Source: UBA4877 sp002399285
GTDB lineage: Bacteria; Bacillota; Thermoanaerobacteria; Thermoanaerobacterales; UBA4877
NCBI GenBank assembly: GCA_036771835.1
Contig: DAIPGN010000007.1
Span: 1 to 64,000, forward strand
Length of the DNA: 64,000 nucleotides
Reading direction: 5' to 3'
In this document: positions 16,159 to 25,517 of the stretch, piece after piece
Layout: each line of letters starts with the position of its first letter
Numbering within the stretch: the stretch's first letter is position 1
The notes under the pieces: generated by a model
What the model saw: the letters and a program-made list of their open reading frames with translations, nothing else
Databases searched by the model: none
What the model was told of the DNA's origin: nothing
Position numbers and translations under genes: made by a program

Positions 16159-16623
16159 ATGTCTATAGTTTTTAGCAGAATAGAAGAAAGATTGATACAT
16201 GGACAAGTTAGCACAGCGTGGACACAGGCTATAAATTTTGATACTTTCGTTGTAGTGGATAACGATTCGGCGAAAAGTGATATTCTTAAAGATTTATTAG
16301 AGCTAGCCTGTCCGAGGGATAAGAAATTATATGTTTTTGATGAAAACGCTGCCATTGAACAGATAAATAATATTTCACGGAAGATGTTTATAATAGCTAA
16401 AAGCCCTGTAACCTTTTTAAACTTAATAAAAAATGGAGTAAAAATTCCTTATCTGAATATTGGAAGTATACATTATAAACCTGGTAAAAAAGAAATTTTT
16501 AAAACAGTGTATGTTTCTGAAGAAGAGTTAAATGCTTTACGTGAAATTACCGAAATGGGAATTACATGTGAAATACAAAAGCTGCCGACAGAATCAAAAA
16601 AGAATATATTAGATTTAATTTAA
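16159..16623 (+). CDS. PTS mannose-family transporter subunit IIB
   Basis: Cytoplasmic phosphotransfer subunit of 154 residues from the mannose/fructose/sorbose PTS family. The active His is H14 in SRIEERLIHGQV, the family signature, followed by WTQAINFDTFVVVDN. It receives phosphate from the IIA protein (21226-21615) and passes it to sugar carried by the IIC-IID protein. The frame reaches a GTG at 16147, but that codon overlaps the AGGGAG SD, so the ATG at 16159 is preferred. It is the first gene of an AT-rich operon of six genes. Confidence 0.93.
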   Translation: MSIVFSRIEERLIHGQVSTAWTQAINFDTFVVVDNDSAKSDILKDLLELACPRDKKLYVFDENAAIEQINNISRKMFIIAKSPVTFLNLIKNGVKIPYLNIGSIHYKPGKKEIFKTVYVSEEELNALREITEMGITCEIQKLPTESKKNILDLI

Positions 16624-16671
16624 GCACCAACATAAAGGCACAAAAAAATTTAATTCTAAGGGGGTTCTTTT

Positions 16672-18249
16672 ATGTCATTAACAACTTCAATCATAATAGC
16701 GCTAGTTATGGCACTATTATTGACGGAGAATTTAGGATATGGACATATCCAAATTAGCCGCCCAGTGTTTGCCGGCCCAATAATTGGTCTTTTAATGGGC
16801 GATCTACAGACGGGGTTAATAGTAGGGGGAACAGTAGAATTAATGTTTATGGGTGTATTTCCTGTAGGTGGAAGTGTTCCTCCCAATGCACAATTTGCAG
16901 GAATGATGGCAACTGTTTTGGCTATAGCAAGTGGAGGTAATGTAGATGTTGGTGTAGCATTGGCATTTCCTATAGGAGTATTTGCACAATTTATATTATT
17001 GCTGGATTATAATATAAATCTGTTTATTGTACATAGAGCAGATAAGAAAATAATGGATGGCAATGTTGATGCTGTTCAAAAATATCAAATGCTTTGCTTG
17101 CTTTGTATGTTTGGCTGTTGGGCGCTTTCGTCTTTTTTAGGTATATATTTAGGAAGTACATGGGTTGAAAATTTATATAATACATTGCCGGAATTCATTA
17201 AGACTGGTCTTAGCGTAGCAGGAGGCATAATGCCCGCAATGGGTATGGCTATGCTTCTTAAAATGATGAATTTGGAGAAGTATTGGTGCTTCTTAGCAAT
17301 AGGGTATGTATTAACGGCGTATTTAAATATGAATATTATATCCATATCCATATTAAGCGTTGGTGTTGCAGTAGCAATATATGTTCTTAGTAAAAAAGAA
17401 AATGAAAACCAGGAATCTGAGGAAGAAATCGAAGAGGATAATTTACAGAGAATTTTAACAAAGCAAGATCTTAAATCCATATACCGCCGTTCATATCTTA
17501 CTGGTGCATGTTTAAATTATGAGAGATATTTAGGATTAGGATTCTGTTATGCAATTTTACCCGCTTTAAAGAAATTATATAAAGGTGAAGATCTTAAAGA
17601 AGCAACTATACGTAATACTGAATTTTATAATTCACACCCTTGGATGCATAATGTAGTCATGGGTGTAACTATAGCATTGGAAGAACAAAGGGCTTTAGGA
17701 GCGCCAATTGATGCACAATCCATTTCTGCTACTAAAGCAGCTTTAATGGGACCTACGGCAGGATTTGGTGATTCTTTCTTTAAGGGAGTGGTGGTTACCA
17801 TCACCGGTGCCTTTGCTGCGGCGTTAGCGATCGATGGTAATCCGATTGCACCTTTGGTATTTATTATTCCAAATTTATTAGTTTGTATCTTAATAAGATA
17901 TTACGGCACAATGATGGGCTATAAATTTGGGACCAAATTTATACTCAAGATGAAAAACAGCAATATCATACAGAAATTTGTTGAAGGCTCAACTATAGTT
18001 GGCATGATGGTTAGTGCCGGTTTAATTACAAACTATGTAAAAGTCAATTTGACAACAGTGCTTAATTTTGCTGGGAAAGAAATTGTATTAAATGATGTAA
18101 TTAATTCTGTGATGCCAAAACTATTGCCTTATTGCACAGTATTTCTATTCTATTATATTATTAAAAAACATCCCAAGAACGGTTTGTATATAACGTTAGC
18201 TCTGTCGTTTATCATGGGAATATTTGGAGTATTGTTCCATATATTATAG
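16672..18249 (+). CDS. Fused PTS mannose-family IIC-IID permease
   Basis: Integral membrane transporter of 525 residues joining two subunits that are normally separate. Residues 1 to about 238 match IIC: several hydrophobic helices, RPVFAGPIIGLLMGD and GGTVELMFMGVFPVGG. An acidic linker (about 241-260, with QESEEEIEED) leads into IID, which begins near 263 with LTKQDLKSIYRRS and includes NYERYLGLGFCYAI, FYNSHPWMHN and GPTAGFGDSFF. There is no stop or frame break between the halves. It moves and, with IIB, phosphorylates the sugar. A fused IICD is unusual for this family. SD GGGGG precedes the ATG. Confidence 0.9.
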   Translation: MSLTTSIIIALVMALLLTENLGYGHIQISRPVFAGPIIGLLMGDLQTGLIVGGTVELMFMGVFPVGGSVPPNAQFAGMMATVLAIASGGNVDVGVALAFPIGVFAQFILLLDYNINLFIVHRADKKIMDGNVDAVQKYQMLCLLCMFGCWALSSFLGIYLGSTWVENLYNTLPEFIKTGLSVAGGIMPAMGMAMLLKMMNLEKYWCFLAIGYVLTAYLNMNIISISILSVGVAVAIYVLSKKENENQESEEEIEEDNLQRILTKQDLKSIYRRSYLTGACLNYERYLGLGFCYAILPALKKLYKGEDLKEATIRNTEFYNSHPWMHNVVMGVTIALEEQRALGAPIDAQSISATKAALMGPTAGFGDSFFKGVVVTITGAFAAALAIDGNPIAPLVFIIPNLLVCILIRYYGTMMGYKFGTKFILKMKNSNIIQKFVEGSTIVGMMVSAGLITNYVKVNLTTVLNFAGKEIVLNDVINSVMPKLLPYCTVFLFYYIIKKHPKNGLYITLALSFIMGIFGVLFHIL

Positions 18250-18342
18250 TTTTAATTGTTCAAAAGAAATCTTAGTTTTAGATTCTATAAATTGTTATTT
18301 ATGAGTGAAAGTTATTGACTACTAAATTTGGAGGGACAGAAT

Positions 18343-20205
18343 ATGAGTTTTATGTTTAAACCACTGGCTTATGATGATATGAGCGCTATAAATAAAATAG
18401 ATTTAACAGTAGAAATAAAAAAATCTTTGGTAGTTGGAAACGATAAGGTGGGAAGATCAATTGCAAAGCATTGTGCCGAAAATATGAAAAATAATGCATT
18501 TTGTTTAGCTATTGATGGATATGTAAGTGCAGAATTTGATGTAGTCTTGAATGGAATTAGTGAATACTGTAAAAACAAAAAGATTAGATTGACAACTATT
18601 AATATGAAAAATTACTATAAATCAAAAACAGAAATTGACGAGTTGACAAGTGAAAACTTGCCACTAAATTATGATGATGATCCTGTGTTGTTATTCGGTA
18701 GACTTTTTGAGGGAAATATGGATGATTTAATGGATAAAGATAAATTAAATTCTCTATATGAGGGATTAAAAGAAAAAAATAATGGCATAACAGTAGTTTA
18801 TGGTATGGGAAGTGCAATTAAAAGTGTACGTGATTTTTGTGATGCGGTAGCTTATATAGATGTTACGCCCAAGATTGCAGCTATCCGAGCCAGAGAAAAG
18901 AGATTTGCTAATATAGGTGATGAAAGCCCGCGTGAATTTAATTTACTTATGAGAAGAAATTATTTCGTGGATTTTGAAGTTGCGTTCAAATTGCGCAATG
19001 AATTACTTAATGAATATGGTATAGACTTTTATATTCTTGGAAGTGATGACAATAATTATATGCTAATGCCTGGCTCGAGTTTGGAAATTGTTCTAGAGAC
19101 TTTAGTACACTATCCTTTCAGGGCAAAACCAGTTTATCTAGATGGAATTTGGGGGGGTGAATATATACGTAAGATTAGAAATATTCCACAGGATATTTCT
19201 ACTAATATAGCTTGGGTTTTCGAATTTATACCAATGGAAACAAGTATAGTCATAGATATAGACGGTAATTATGTTGATATTCCCTTCTATACGTTTGTAC
19301 AGAAAAAAGGCCTGTCAATGATGGGACAGAAATGTTTTGATGAGTTTGATGGGTACTTTCCCATTAGATTTAATTATGACGATACGTGGCATAGTGATGG
19401 AAATATGTCTGTTCAAGTTCACCCCGATGAAGAATTTGTTGTTGACAATTATAATGAATTAGGGCGTCAAGATGAAGCATACTATATTATTGCTACAGGA
19501 CATGATGCTAAAACGTACTGCGGATTCAAGGATGACGGGAAGGTTTTTTTAGAGCTTGCTAAAAAGTCTGAGAAAGATAATAAAGATATAGATTATCAAA
19601 AGTATATAAATTCCGTTGAGTCTGTTCCTGGGAAGCAAGTTATGATACCGGCGGGTACCGTTCATGCTTCCGGCAGAAATCAGTTTATATTAGAATTAGG
19701 AAGTTTAACTCTTGGATCATACACGTATAAAATTTATGATTATAATCGTAAAGATAAAGAAGGAAAGCTTCGCCCAATTCATACCAAAAATGCACAAAAG
19801 GTACTACATTTTGAACGCAATTCAGAATGGGTAAGGAAGAATGTAGTTATTGACCCCATATTAATTTCAGAAACACAGGATTACAAAGAATATATCGTCG
19901 GCAGAACAGATTTGATGTACTATCAAACTAATCGTATAGAATTAAATACGCATGGGACGTATGAAGGAAATAATAATGGCCAATTTACTGTCATAACAGT
20001 AGTGGATGGAGAAGAAGTCGAAGTTTATTCAAAAGGCAACCCTGAATTCCGTTTTACACAAAAGTATTTAGAAATTGTCACGATACCTGCGACAATTGAT
20101 GATTATGTAATAAAGGCTAAAGGATACCAACCTGTAGTTATCCATAAAACGATTTTACGTGATAACTACACTCGATACAAAAATGCGAAATATGCAAATC
20201 GATAG
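18343..20205 (+). CDS. Large class I mannose-6-phosphate isomerase with an extra N-terminal domain
   Basis: Predicted isomerase of 620 residues. The C-terminal part (from about residue 255, RAKPVYLDGIWGGEY) is a cupin-type class I mannose-6-phosphate isomerase, with zinc-ligand regions QVHPDEEF and IPAGTVHASG. It would convert mannose-6-phosphate to fructose-6-phosphate. The first 250 residues are an extra domain with alternating strands and helices and an ending like a nucleoside-kinase fold (VVYGMGSA, YIDVTPKIAAIRAREKRF), but I see no intact GxxxxGKS loop; its role is unknown. The ATG at 18343 with GGAGG eight bases upstream is preferred over the TTG at 18328. A second, ordinary isomerase gene follows at once. 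Confidence 0.82.
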   Translation: MSFMFKPLAYDDMSAINKIDLTVEIKKSLVVGNDKVGRSIAKHCAENMKNNAFCLAIDGYVSAEFDVVLNGISEYCKNKKIRLTTINMKNYYKSKTEIDELTSENLPLNYDDDPVLLFGRLFEGNMDDLMDKDKLNSLYEGLKEKNNGITVVYGMGSAIKSVRDFCDAVAYIDVTPKIAAIRAREKRFANIGDESPREFNLLMRRNYFVDFEVAFKLRNELLNEYGIDFYILGSDDNNYMLMPGSSLEIVLETLVHYPFRAKPVYLDGIWGGEYIRKIRNIPQDISTNIAWVFEFIPMETSIVIDIDGNYVDIPFYTFVQKKGLSMMGQKCFDEFDGYFPIRFNYDDTWHSDGNMSVQVHPDEEFVVDNYNELGRQDEAYYIIATGHDAKTYCGFKDDGKVFLELAKKSEKDNKDIDYQKYINSVESVPGKQVMIPAGTVHASGRNQFILELGSLTLGSYTYKIYDYNRKDKEGKLRPIHTKNAQKVLHFERNSEWVRKNVVIDPILISETQDYKEYIVGRTDLMYYQTNRIELNTHGTYEGNNNGQFTVITVVDGEEVEVYSKGNPEFRFTQKYLEIVTIPATIDDYVIKAKGYQPVVIHKTILRDNYTRYKNAKYANR

Positions 20206-20214
20206 GTGAAAAAG

Positions 20215-21150
20215 ATGAAACCATTAAAAATGAAACCGGTTTATATAAAAAGTATATGGGCGGGCAATAGATTACAAAAAATAAGAAATTTAAATGAAAA
20301 CGGCATTGGGATTTCCAGGGAAATATGTGCATATAGGAATTCTGAAAATATAATAAAAGAAGGAGAATTTGTGGGGGAAAGCATTAAGAAAATTATTGAA
20401 AATTATCATAAAGAGCTGATGGGAGACGACCTAAGTACACAATTAATACGCGTAGCATATATGGATGCAGCGGAAGATCTTTCAATACAGGTACATCCTA
20501 ATGAAGAATATGCTCGGAAAATAAATGATTATGAGAAGTCTGAAGCATGGTATGTCATTGAGGCAGATGATGGGGCATATATTACAGCTGGTGTAAATAT
20601 AGAGGCTAAAGATATATTGCATAAAGCGGCTAAAGATGGGACTTTAGAGAATTATGTCAACAGAATACCCGTACAACAAGGAGATTTTGTGCTGATTCCT
20701 GCCGGTCTTTTACATGCTTGTGGCAAAAATATGTTGGTTATTGAAATAGGAAGCTTTGGTGGTATTACTTATCGTTTATATGATTATGGTCGCCCACGGC
20801 CATTAGATTTAGATAAGGGTCTTGAAGTATTAGATTTAAATGCTAAATGTGATATTAAGCATTTTCCTTTAGATCAAGTTAAAAATAATAATTGCCAGGT
20901 GGGGGTTGAACATAGGTTATTTCATGTGGATGTAATTGATATAGAAAATGAAATGACTATTTTGAATAATGGACGATATTATATCCTTGCGTGTGTTAAA
21001 GGTGATTGCGTAATACAATGTGAAGGCGAATCTTATAAGTTATCGTATACAGAAACGATATTTATACCAGCTTCGTCAGATGATATAAAGATTCAAGGAA
21101 AATGCCGTATTCTTAAAATTTACAATTCACATACACAGTTGTATAATTAA
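20215..21150 (+). CDS. manA: Class I mannose-6-phosphate isomerase
   Basis: Zinc-dependent isomerase of 311 residues, the common short Firmicute form. Motifs include KSIWAGNRLQK, the zinc region IQVHPNEEYA, the Glu of SEAWYVIEAD, and IPAGLLHACG. It feeds phosphorylated mannose into glycolysis as fructose-6-phosphate. The frame opens at a GTG right after the previous stop, but the ATG at 20215 with AGGTG upstream is likelier. It lies between the large isomerase and the PTS IIA gene. Two isomerases in tandem suggest that one may act on another hexose-6-phosphate or have another role. Confidence 0.9.
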   Translation: MKPLKMKPVYIKSIWAGNRLQKIRNLNENGIGISREICAYRNSENIIKEGEFVGESIKKIIENYHKELMGDDLSTQLIRVAYMDAAEDLSIQVHPNEEYARKINDYEKSEAWYVIEADDGAYITAGVNIEAKDILHKAAKDGTLENYVNRIPVQQGDFVLIPAGLLHACGKNMLVIEIGSFGGITYRLYDYGRPRPLDLDKGLEVLDLNAKCDIKHFPLDQVKNNNCQVGVEHRLFHVDVIDIENEMTILNNGRYYILACVKGDCVIQCEGESYKLSYTETIFIPASSDDIKIQGKCRILKIYNSHTQLYN

Positions 21151-21225
21151 ATTTAATGATAAATTTACCAATTTAGGTGGCTATTTTCACACATATAAAA
21201 AACAAGCATACTTGGAGGGGTGTAC

Positions 21226-21615
21226 ATGATAGGAGTATTGGTAACTTCTCATGGGAATCTATGCCAAGAACTGCTAAATAGTTTGGTAATGATTACGGGA
21301 GAAAACCATAATATTTTAGCTTTAAAATTTGATGACTATAATAATTATAAAAATGAACTGACAATGAAATTGAATATAATGATTTCCGACTATGACGGCA
21401 TATTAATATTCACTGATATTATAGGGGGCACGCCATTCAATGAAAGTTATAAATATGTTCGGGAAAGTAATAAAAATAATATCAAAATTATAACGGGTGT
21501 AAATCTACCCATGATTATAGAAACAACGTTAGCTTTAAGCCATGAAGATAATTTAAATAATCTTGTTAACATAGCAGTAGATGCTGGTAAAGGTTCAATT
21601 AATTGCGTGTGCTAG
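21226..21615 (+). CDS. PTS mannose-family transporter subunit IIA
   Basis: Cytoplasmic phosphocarrier of 129 residues. The phosphorylated residue is H9 in LVTSHGNL, and TDIIGGTPFNES is the conserved second motif. It takes phosphate from HPr and hands it to the IIB protein at the head of the operon. The ATG at 21226 lies five bases after GGAGGGG; an upstream in-frame GTG overlaps that SD. Placing IIA at the end of the operon, away from IIB, is a little unusual. Confidence 0.92.
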   Translation: MIGVLVTSHGNLCQELLNSLVMITGENHNILALKFDDYNNYKNELTMKLNIMISDYDGILIFTDIIGGTPFNESYKYVRESNKNNIKIITGVNLPMIIETTLALSHEDNLNNLVNIAVDAGKGSINCVC

Positions 21616-21977
21616 CGGGAAACGATGGAATAAACCTTGCCAATCATAATAAATCTGCATAAAAATTATTATTGTATCACTTATCAGCACACATGAGCAG
21701 AGCAAACTAAGATATTGTCTCAAGACGTTTGTATTAATTATCTCCCGCGATAAACCTGTGTTTTGTTGCAGGCAACTCACCCTATTTTACCCTTGCAATC
21801 ACTTGGATATATGGGCTTTGTCATAGAGAGTGAGTTAACTTTAGTTATATTTGCTGTCGTATGTTTTGTTTACTTGATTTTCAAATTTTTGTAGAGCTAT
21901 AAATAGTGTTTGTAACATAAGATTAAGTTTATTAAAGATGGCTGGATATTAATTTAGTAAAGCGGGAGGAATTACCA
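21616..21977. other. 362-base intergenic region before the rpiR-type gene
   Basis: AT-rich, with no open frame that has an SD and no clear terminator. It may hold the promoter of the RpiR-type gene; short TATA-like stretches near 21900-21955 are not convincing enough to call. Confidence 0.4.
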
Positions 21978-22823
21978 TTGCAAAGCATGAGGTTAATAGA
22001 AAGAAATTATGATATGATGACAGATACGGAAAAAATTATTGCAAATTATATTTTAAAGGATACAGACAAATTTGTAAATGCGAATATACATGTAATGGCA
22101 AAAACTTTAAATATTTCACCTGCATCCATATCGAGATTTGTGCGTAAATATTGTAAATTATCTTTTGGAGAATTAAAAATTGAAGTTGCTTCCGGTGGAA
22201 ATGATAACACTGCTTATGATAATGCTAATGAGATTTTTAATTGGGCGGGTTCATTTAATGAAATGCCGGATAATATAATTAATAGCATCTCAAAAACATG
22301 TAGGGATGTCATGGAGGTTAATGGTATTAATCCATTTAAACAAGCGATAGAATGGATAAATGCTGCCGATACGATATTCTTTTTTGGGGTAGGATCTTCT
22401 GGAATTGTAGTAATGGATTTTATGCAAAAGTTGATACGCTTGGAAAAACGTTGTGTATATAATATTGATAGTAATTTCGGAGTATTAAATTCAAAAATTG
22501 CAACTAAAAAAGATGTAATAATAGCGATATCCTTTAGTGGAAGGACTAAAGAAGTAAATTTGGCTGTTAAAGAAGCTAAAAAAAGTGGAGCAAAATGTAT
22601 AGCTATAACGCGAAATTTCAAGAGCGAATTAGAAACTTTGGCGGATTTAAAACTTTTAGTCCCAAGTATAGAACTTAATGCGACTAGGTTAGCTCCGATT
22701 TTTTCCAGATACGGTCAATTATTTATAGTAGATATTCTGTTTTTAGGATTAGCTAAGCAAAAGACTAATTCTGTAGATGAATTTATGGATCAGTATCAGA
22801 ATCTATTGTCAAAGCTAAAATAA
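21978..22823 (+). CDS. MurR/RpiR family transcriptional regulator
   Basis: Sugar-phosphate-responsive regulator of 281 residues. The N-terminal HTH_6 domain includes DTEKIIANYILKD and ISPASISRFVRKY. The C-terminal SIS domain binds sugar phosphates and shows FFFGVGSSGIV and IAISFSGRTKEVN. The start is TTG at 21978, eight bases after GGAGG; an ATG three codons later lacks good spacing. Its place at the end of the PTS operon suggests it senses hexose-phosphate (perhaps mannose-6-phosphate) and controls the operon. A perfect-stem terminator follows. Confidence 0.92.
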   Translation: MQSMRLIERNYDMMTDTEKIIANYILKDTDKFVNANIHVMAKTLNISPASISRFVRKYCKLSFGELKIEVASGGNDNTAYDNANEIFNWAGSFNEMPDNIINSISKTCRDVMEVNGINPFKQAIEWINAADTIFFFGVGSSGIVVMDFMQKLIRLEKRCVYNIDSNFGVLNSKIATKKDVIIAISFSGRTKEVNLAVKEAKKSGAKCIAITRNFKSELETLADLKLLVPSIELNATRLAPIFSRYGQLFIVDILFLGLAKQKTNSVDEFMDQYQNLLSKLK

Positions 22824-22825
22824 TG

Positions 22826-22884
22826 TAGTAAAAATGCTGCTTAGACCATGAAAAATGGTTATTATATAAGCAGCATTTTTACTA
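22826..22884. terminator. Long bidirectional terminator
   Basis: A perfect 18-bp stem (22826-22843 with 22867-22884) encloses a loop that itself folds (ACCAT/ATGGT). It separates the convergent rpiR-type and CAP genes and marks the right edge of the AT-rich PTS block. Confidence 0.9.
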
Positions 22885-22920
22885 TAACTAAGTAATTTGA
22901 CCTTTATATAAAATGACTGT

Positions 22921-23715
22921 TTATTGCTTTATAAACATCTCGGTTATAATATAGGTATTGTTTGACCCCTTTACTATTCCTATGCCGGCTTTGTTGAAGC
23001 TGGAGTTCAAGATATTGGCTCTGTGGCCTTCCGAATTCATGAACGCCACATGGGCGCTATAGACGGAGGAGTTCTTCGCTATATTTTCTCCCGCCATCTG
23101 GTAGCTTATTCCGTTGTTCTTCATCATGTCGAACGGGCTGCCATATGTTGGAGACTCATGGCTGAAATAGTTGTTTGTCAGCATATCCTGAGATTTTAGT
23201 CTGGCGAGGTTTGCCAAACTCGCATCCATGGTAAGATCGCTTAGCCCGGCCTTTTCTCTTTCGCCGTTTATAAGCTGCAGCATATAGGTTTCATCCTGAG
23301 ATACGCTGTAATCTGTTTTGCTTGAGCCGTTGTTCTGATTTGAACTTGTGTTTCCCGAAGGCTTTGTCTGTGAACCGGTGTTTTGATTAGAGCCTGTGTT
23401 ACCCGTGGGCTTAGTCTGCGAACCGGTGTTTTGATTCGAAGTTGTGGTCCCGGATGCTGTTTTCTGCAGACCCTTTAAATACTCTTTATAATAATTTAAA
23501 AGATATGTATCCGTACCTGAAGCCGTATGGTTTGTCGGCAAAGAGACCGAAACCACAACAGGCCTGTCCTTATTTGCCGTGCAGCCATTGCTTCCAAAAT
23601 ACTGCGCGGTGCAGCTTGCATCGGCATGGCCTACGGGCAGCGATACAATGGCCAGGCCCGTTATGCATAATGTCGTTGCAAGGATTTTTCCCTTCATTGT
23701 GTTTTTTCTCATCAT
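22921..23715 (-). CDS. Secreted CAP-domain protein (YkwD type)
   Basis: Exported protein of 264 residues. A signal peptide (KGKILATTLCITGLAIVSL, cleavage near ADA) is followed by a Cys-containing segment, then a low-complexity linker in which NQNTGSQTKPxGNT repeats, then a C-terminal CAP/SCP domain from about residue 135. The CAP domain has LINGEREKAGL, ANLARLKSQDML, NYFSHESP, AGENIAKN and SEGHRANIL, the family's cavity His and Glu residues. Proteins of this group are common on clostridial and Bacillus surfaces and spores, but their activity is uncertain. SD AAGGAGG lies upstream. Confidence 0.92.
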   Translation of the reverse strand: MMRKNTMKGKILATTLCITGLAIVSLPVGHADASCTAQYFGSNGCTANKDRPVVVSVSLPTNHTASGTDTYLLNYYKEYLKGLQKTASGTTTSNQNTGSQTKPTGNTGSNQNTGSQTKPSGNTSSNQNNGSSKTDYSVSQDETYMLQLINGEREKAGLSDLTMDASLANLARLKSQDMLTNNYFSHESPTYGSPFDMMKNNGISYQMAGENIAKNSSVYSAHVAFMNSEGHRANILNSSFNKAGIGIVKGSNNTYIITEMFIKQ

Positions 23716-23858
23716 TATGTAATAACCTCCTTTTTTGTTATATAAATTCTATTCTATGTTGATCGGGCAAAACCTTTAAGCAAGTTATGGGTATATTGGT
23801 AATGCCGTTGTAACATTGGATAATTTTATTAATAAAATGTATGAGGAGGTTATGCCAT

Positions 23859-24110
23859 ATGTATATAGTGATAGTATATTCACCTCAGCAAGCCCAATTC
23901 CTACAGAGCAAGGCTCTCACCGCTGGATGCAGGCTCTGCAGCATGCCCACGCCGAGAGGTTTGGTCAGGACCTGCGCCTATACCTTTTATTTTGATGAAA
24001 GTTGTTTTGATATGGTAAAGAAGCTCATATTCACATATAATATCAAGATCCATGGCGTGTACAGAAAAGTATTTATGTACGGCAAGGAATCCTATGAAAA
24101 AATACTATGA
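23859..24110 (+). CDS. DUF3343 (putative Se/S carrier-like) protein
   Basis: Small protein of 83 residues. The pattern YIVIVYSPQQAQFLQSKAL, then a Pro-rich MPTPRGLVRTCAYTFYF, matches the DUF3343 layout (F-S-T...A...P-x-P-R...C). The conserved Cys after Arg-Thr is present. The family is linked by others to sulfur or selenium transfer because of its Cys, without firm proof. The ATG at 23859 is nine bases after AGGAGG; an ATG at 23841 overlaps that SD. It converges on and overlaps the next minus-strand gene by 6 bases. Confidence 0.7.
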   Translation: MYIVIVYSPQQAQFLQSKALTAGCRLCSMPTPRGLVRTCAYTFYFDESCFDMVKKLIFTYNIKIHGVYRKVFMYGKESYEKIL

Positions 24111-25403
24111 ATATACCCGTGAAAAAAGTTTTTTTATCAGGCTGCCGTTGGCCTTATCCAATTTCTCCGTTAGTACGGCATTTTCGCTCTTTATGTTTTC
24201 ATTTTCCGATTTAAGATCGCTGATTTCTTCCAATATATTGCTATAGCTATTTTTTAACAGGCTATATTGTGTACTCAGGTTTTTGTAGGAGGTATCCAGA
24301 TTTCTCATATTTAAAATAAATTCTTTATTGATATTTTTTTGTTCCCGGAGTTTGCCGCTCAGCTGGTCAATATATTGCTGTATTTGATTGATGTAAATAG
24401 TGAAGTAACTGAATCCAGAACTGTGCGGATCGAATATATCGTCGATCAAAATGAGGTAATATGGATTTTTGGTATGATAGAAAGCATGTACGTGGTCGGC
24501 TCCAAATTTTTTCAGTGAAATAAAACAACAATGGGATAGAGTATCGATCTCAGACGAGATCTTAAAAGGCTGCGACCATGTCTCTCCACTGTCGGCAGAC
24601 AGGCACGTATAGATGAATCCACCGCAATACCATGTGGCCCAAAGGTTTTCGCTTATACAGACGATCCCGGGATACTGCGCGTATTCAGGAAACAGAACAA
24701 TATCTTGCTCATCATTGCTCGGCCAATTGCCCGATGTCTTTCTGACATAGTGAAGTTTATCGCCGGCCGAATAGATGATGTGGGTACTGTTATTTTTACT
24801 GTCGGAAGCAATAAAAAAATCACGGCTGTCATCTATATTGCTTATGACCACCGGCTTAGACCAGATACCGGGGGTATGTCTGAAACTCATGTACATCAGT
24901 TTTTCGCCTTCGCCGTATATCCCATTAGGACCTGACGGGCCCTTGACAAAATGGAATGATAAGTTATTGTTGCTTTTAACGATGACACTAGACGTCCATT
25001 TGTTTCTGTTCCAGAAATGATGTACCAAATAATAGATACTGTCTTTTGAGTTTTCATAAAATATATGTATAAAACCATGATCAACTAAGATATTTATATC
25101 TTTAACGCTGCCGGTTATCGGCTTTTTCATGAGCGGGCTTTTGGACCATGTGCTGCCGTTCCATATCATAAGATTTATCTTGTTGTCCGTGTCCTTATAT
25201 AGCATATATATATACTCGCCTTCGATATCTGCAGAAAAGTCATCCGTGCCGTCGCCCGCAAGGTTATATGGTGATGATTCTTTTGCATCGTTGTCCTTGG
25301 TGATGCAATTGATGCCTTTCCCCGGTTCGTAGTAGAAATGCCGGCGAGTGCCGTTCGAATCCTCCGTCATATAGGAGTATTTATTGATTAACATTTGATC
25401 CAC
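24105..25403 (-). CDS. Beta-propeller/coiled-coil protein of unknown function
   Basis: Soluble-looking protein of 432 residues without signal peptide or membrane segment. Residues 1 to about 335 contain a repeat of about 48 residues, each with a W-S/T-x-P type element: STWSKSP (W86), NKWTSSV (W136), GIWSKPV (W181), GNWPSND (W227) and ETWSQPF (W276). This suggests a sialidase-like beta-propeller. Residues about 338-420 form a long coiled coil (SDLKSENENIKSENAVL) ending in a basic tail. It could bind a ligand or surface through the propeller and assemble through the coil; no catalytic set is visible. GTG at 25403 or ATG at 25394 may be the start. It is divergent from a Cys-rich gene, which may share its control. 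Confidence 0.7.
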   Translation of the reverse strand: MDQMLINKYSYMTEDSNGTRRHFYYEPGKGINCITKDNDAKESSPYNLAGDGTDDFSADIEGEYIYMLYKDTDNKINLMIWNGSTWSKSPLMKKPITGSVKDINILVDHGFIHIFYENSKDSIYYLVHHFWNRNKWTSSVIVKSNNNLSFHFVKGPSGPNGIYGEGEKLMYMSFRHTPGIWSKPVVISNIDDSRDFFIASDSKNNSTHIIYSAGDKLHYVRKTSGNWPSNDEQDIVLFPEYAQYPGIVCISENLWATWYCGGFIYTCLSADSGETWSQPFKISSEIDTLSHCCFISLKKFGADHVHAFYHTKNPYYLILIDDIFDPHSSGFSYFTIYINQIQQYIDQLSGKLREQKNINKEFILNMRNLDTSYKNLSTQYSLLKNSYSNILEEISDLKSENENIKSENAVLTEKLDKANGSLIKKLFSRVYS

Positions 25404-25517
25404 CGCCTTTCATTTATAATATATGCATATGAGGACATTAATTGAACTCATGGTTGTAACATAACAGATGCCTGGTGCGTATATTAAATTAGAAATAAAG
25501 AAGGGAGGTTCAAGCTT

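Noticed and set aside
16159..22823. Prophage or transposon as the source of the AT-rich block
   Set aside because: No integrase, transposase, terminal repeats or target duplications were seen at the edges.
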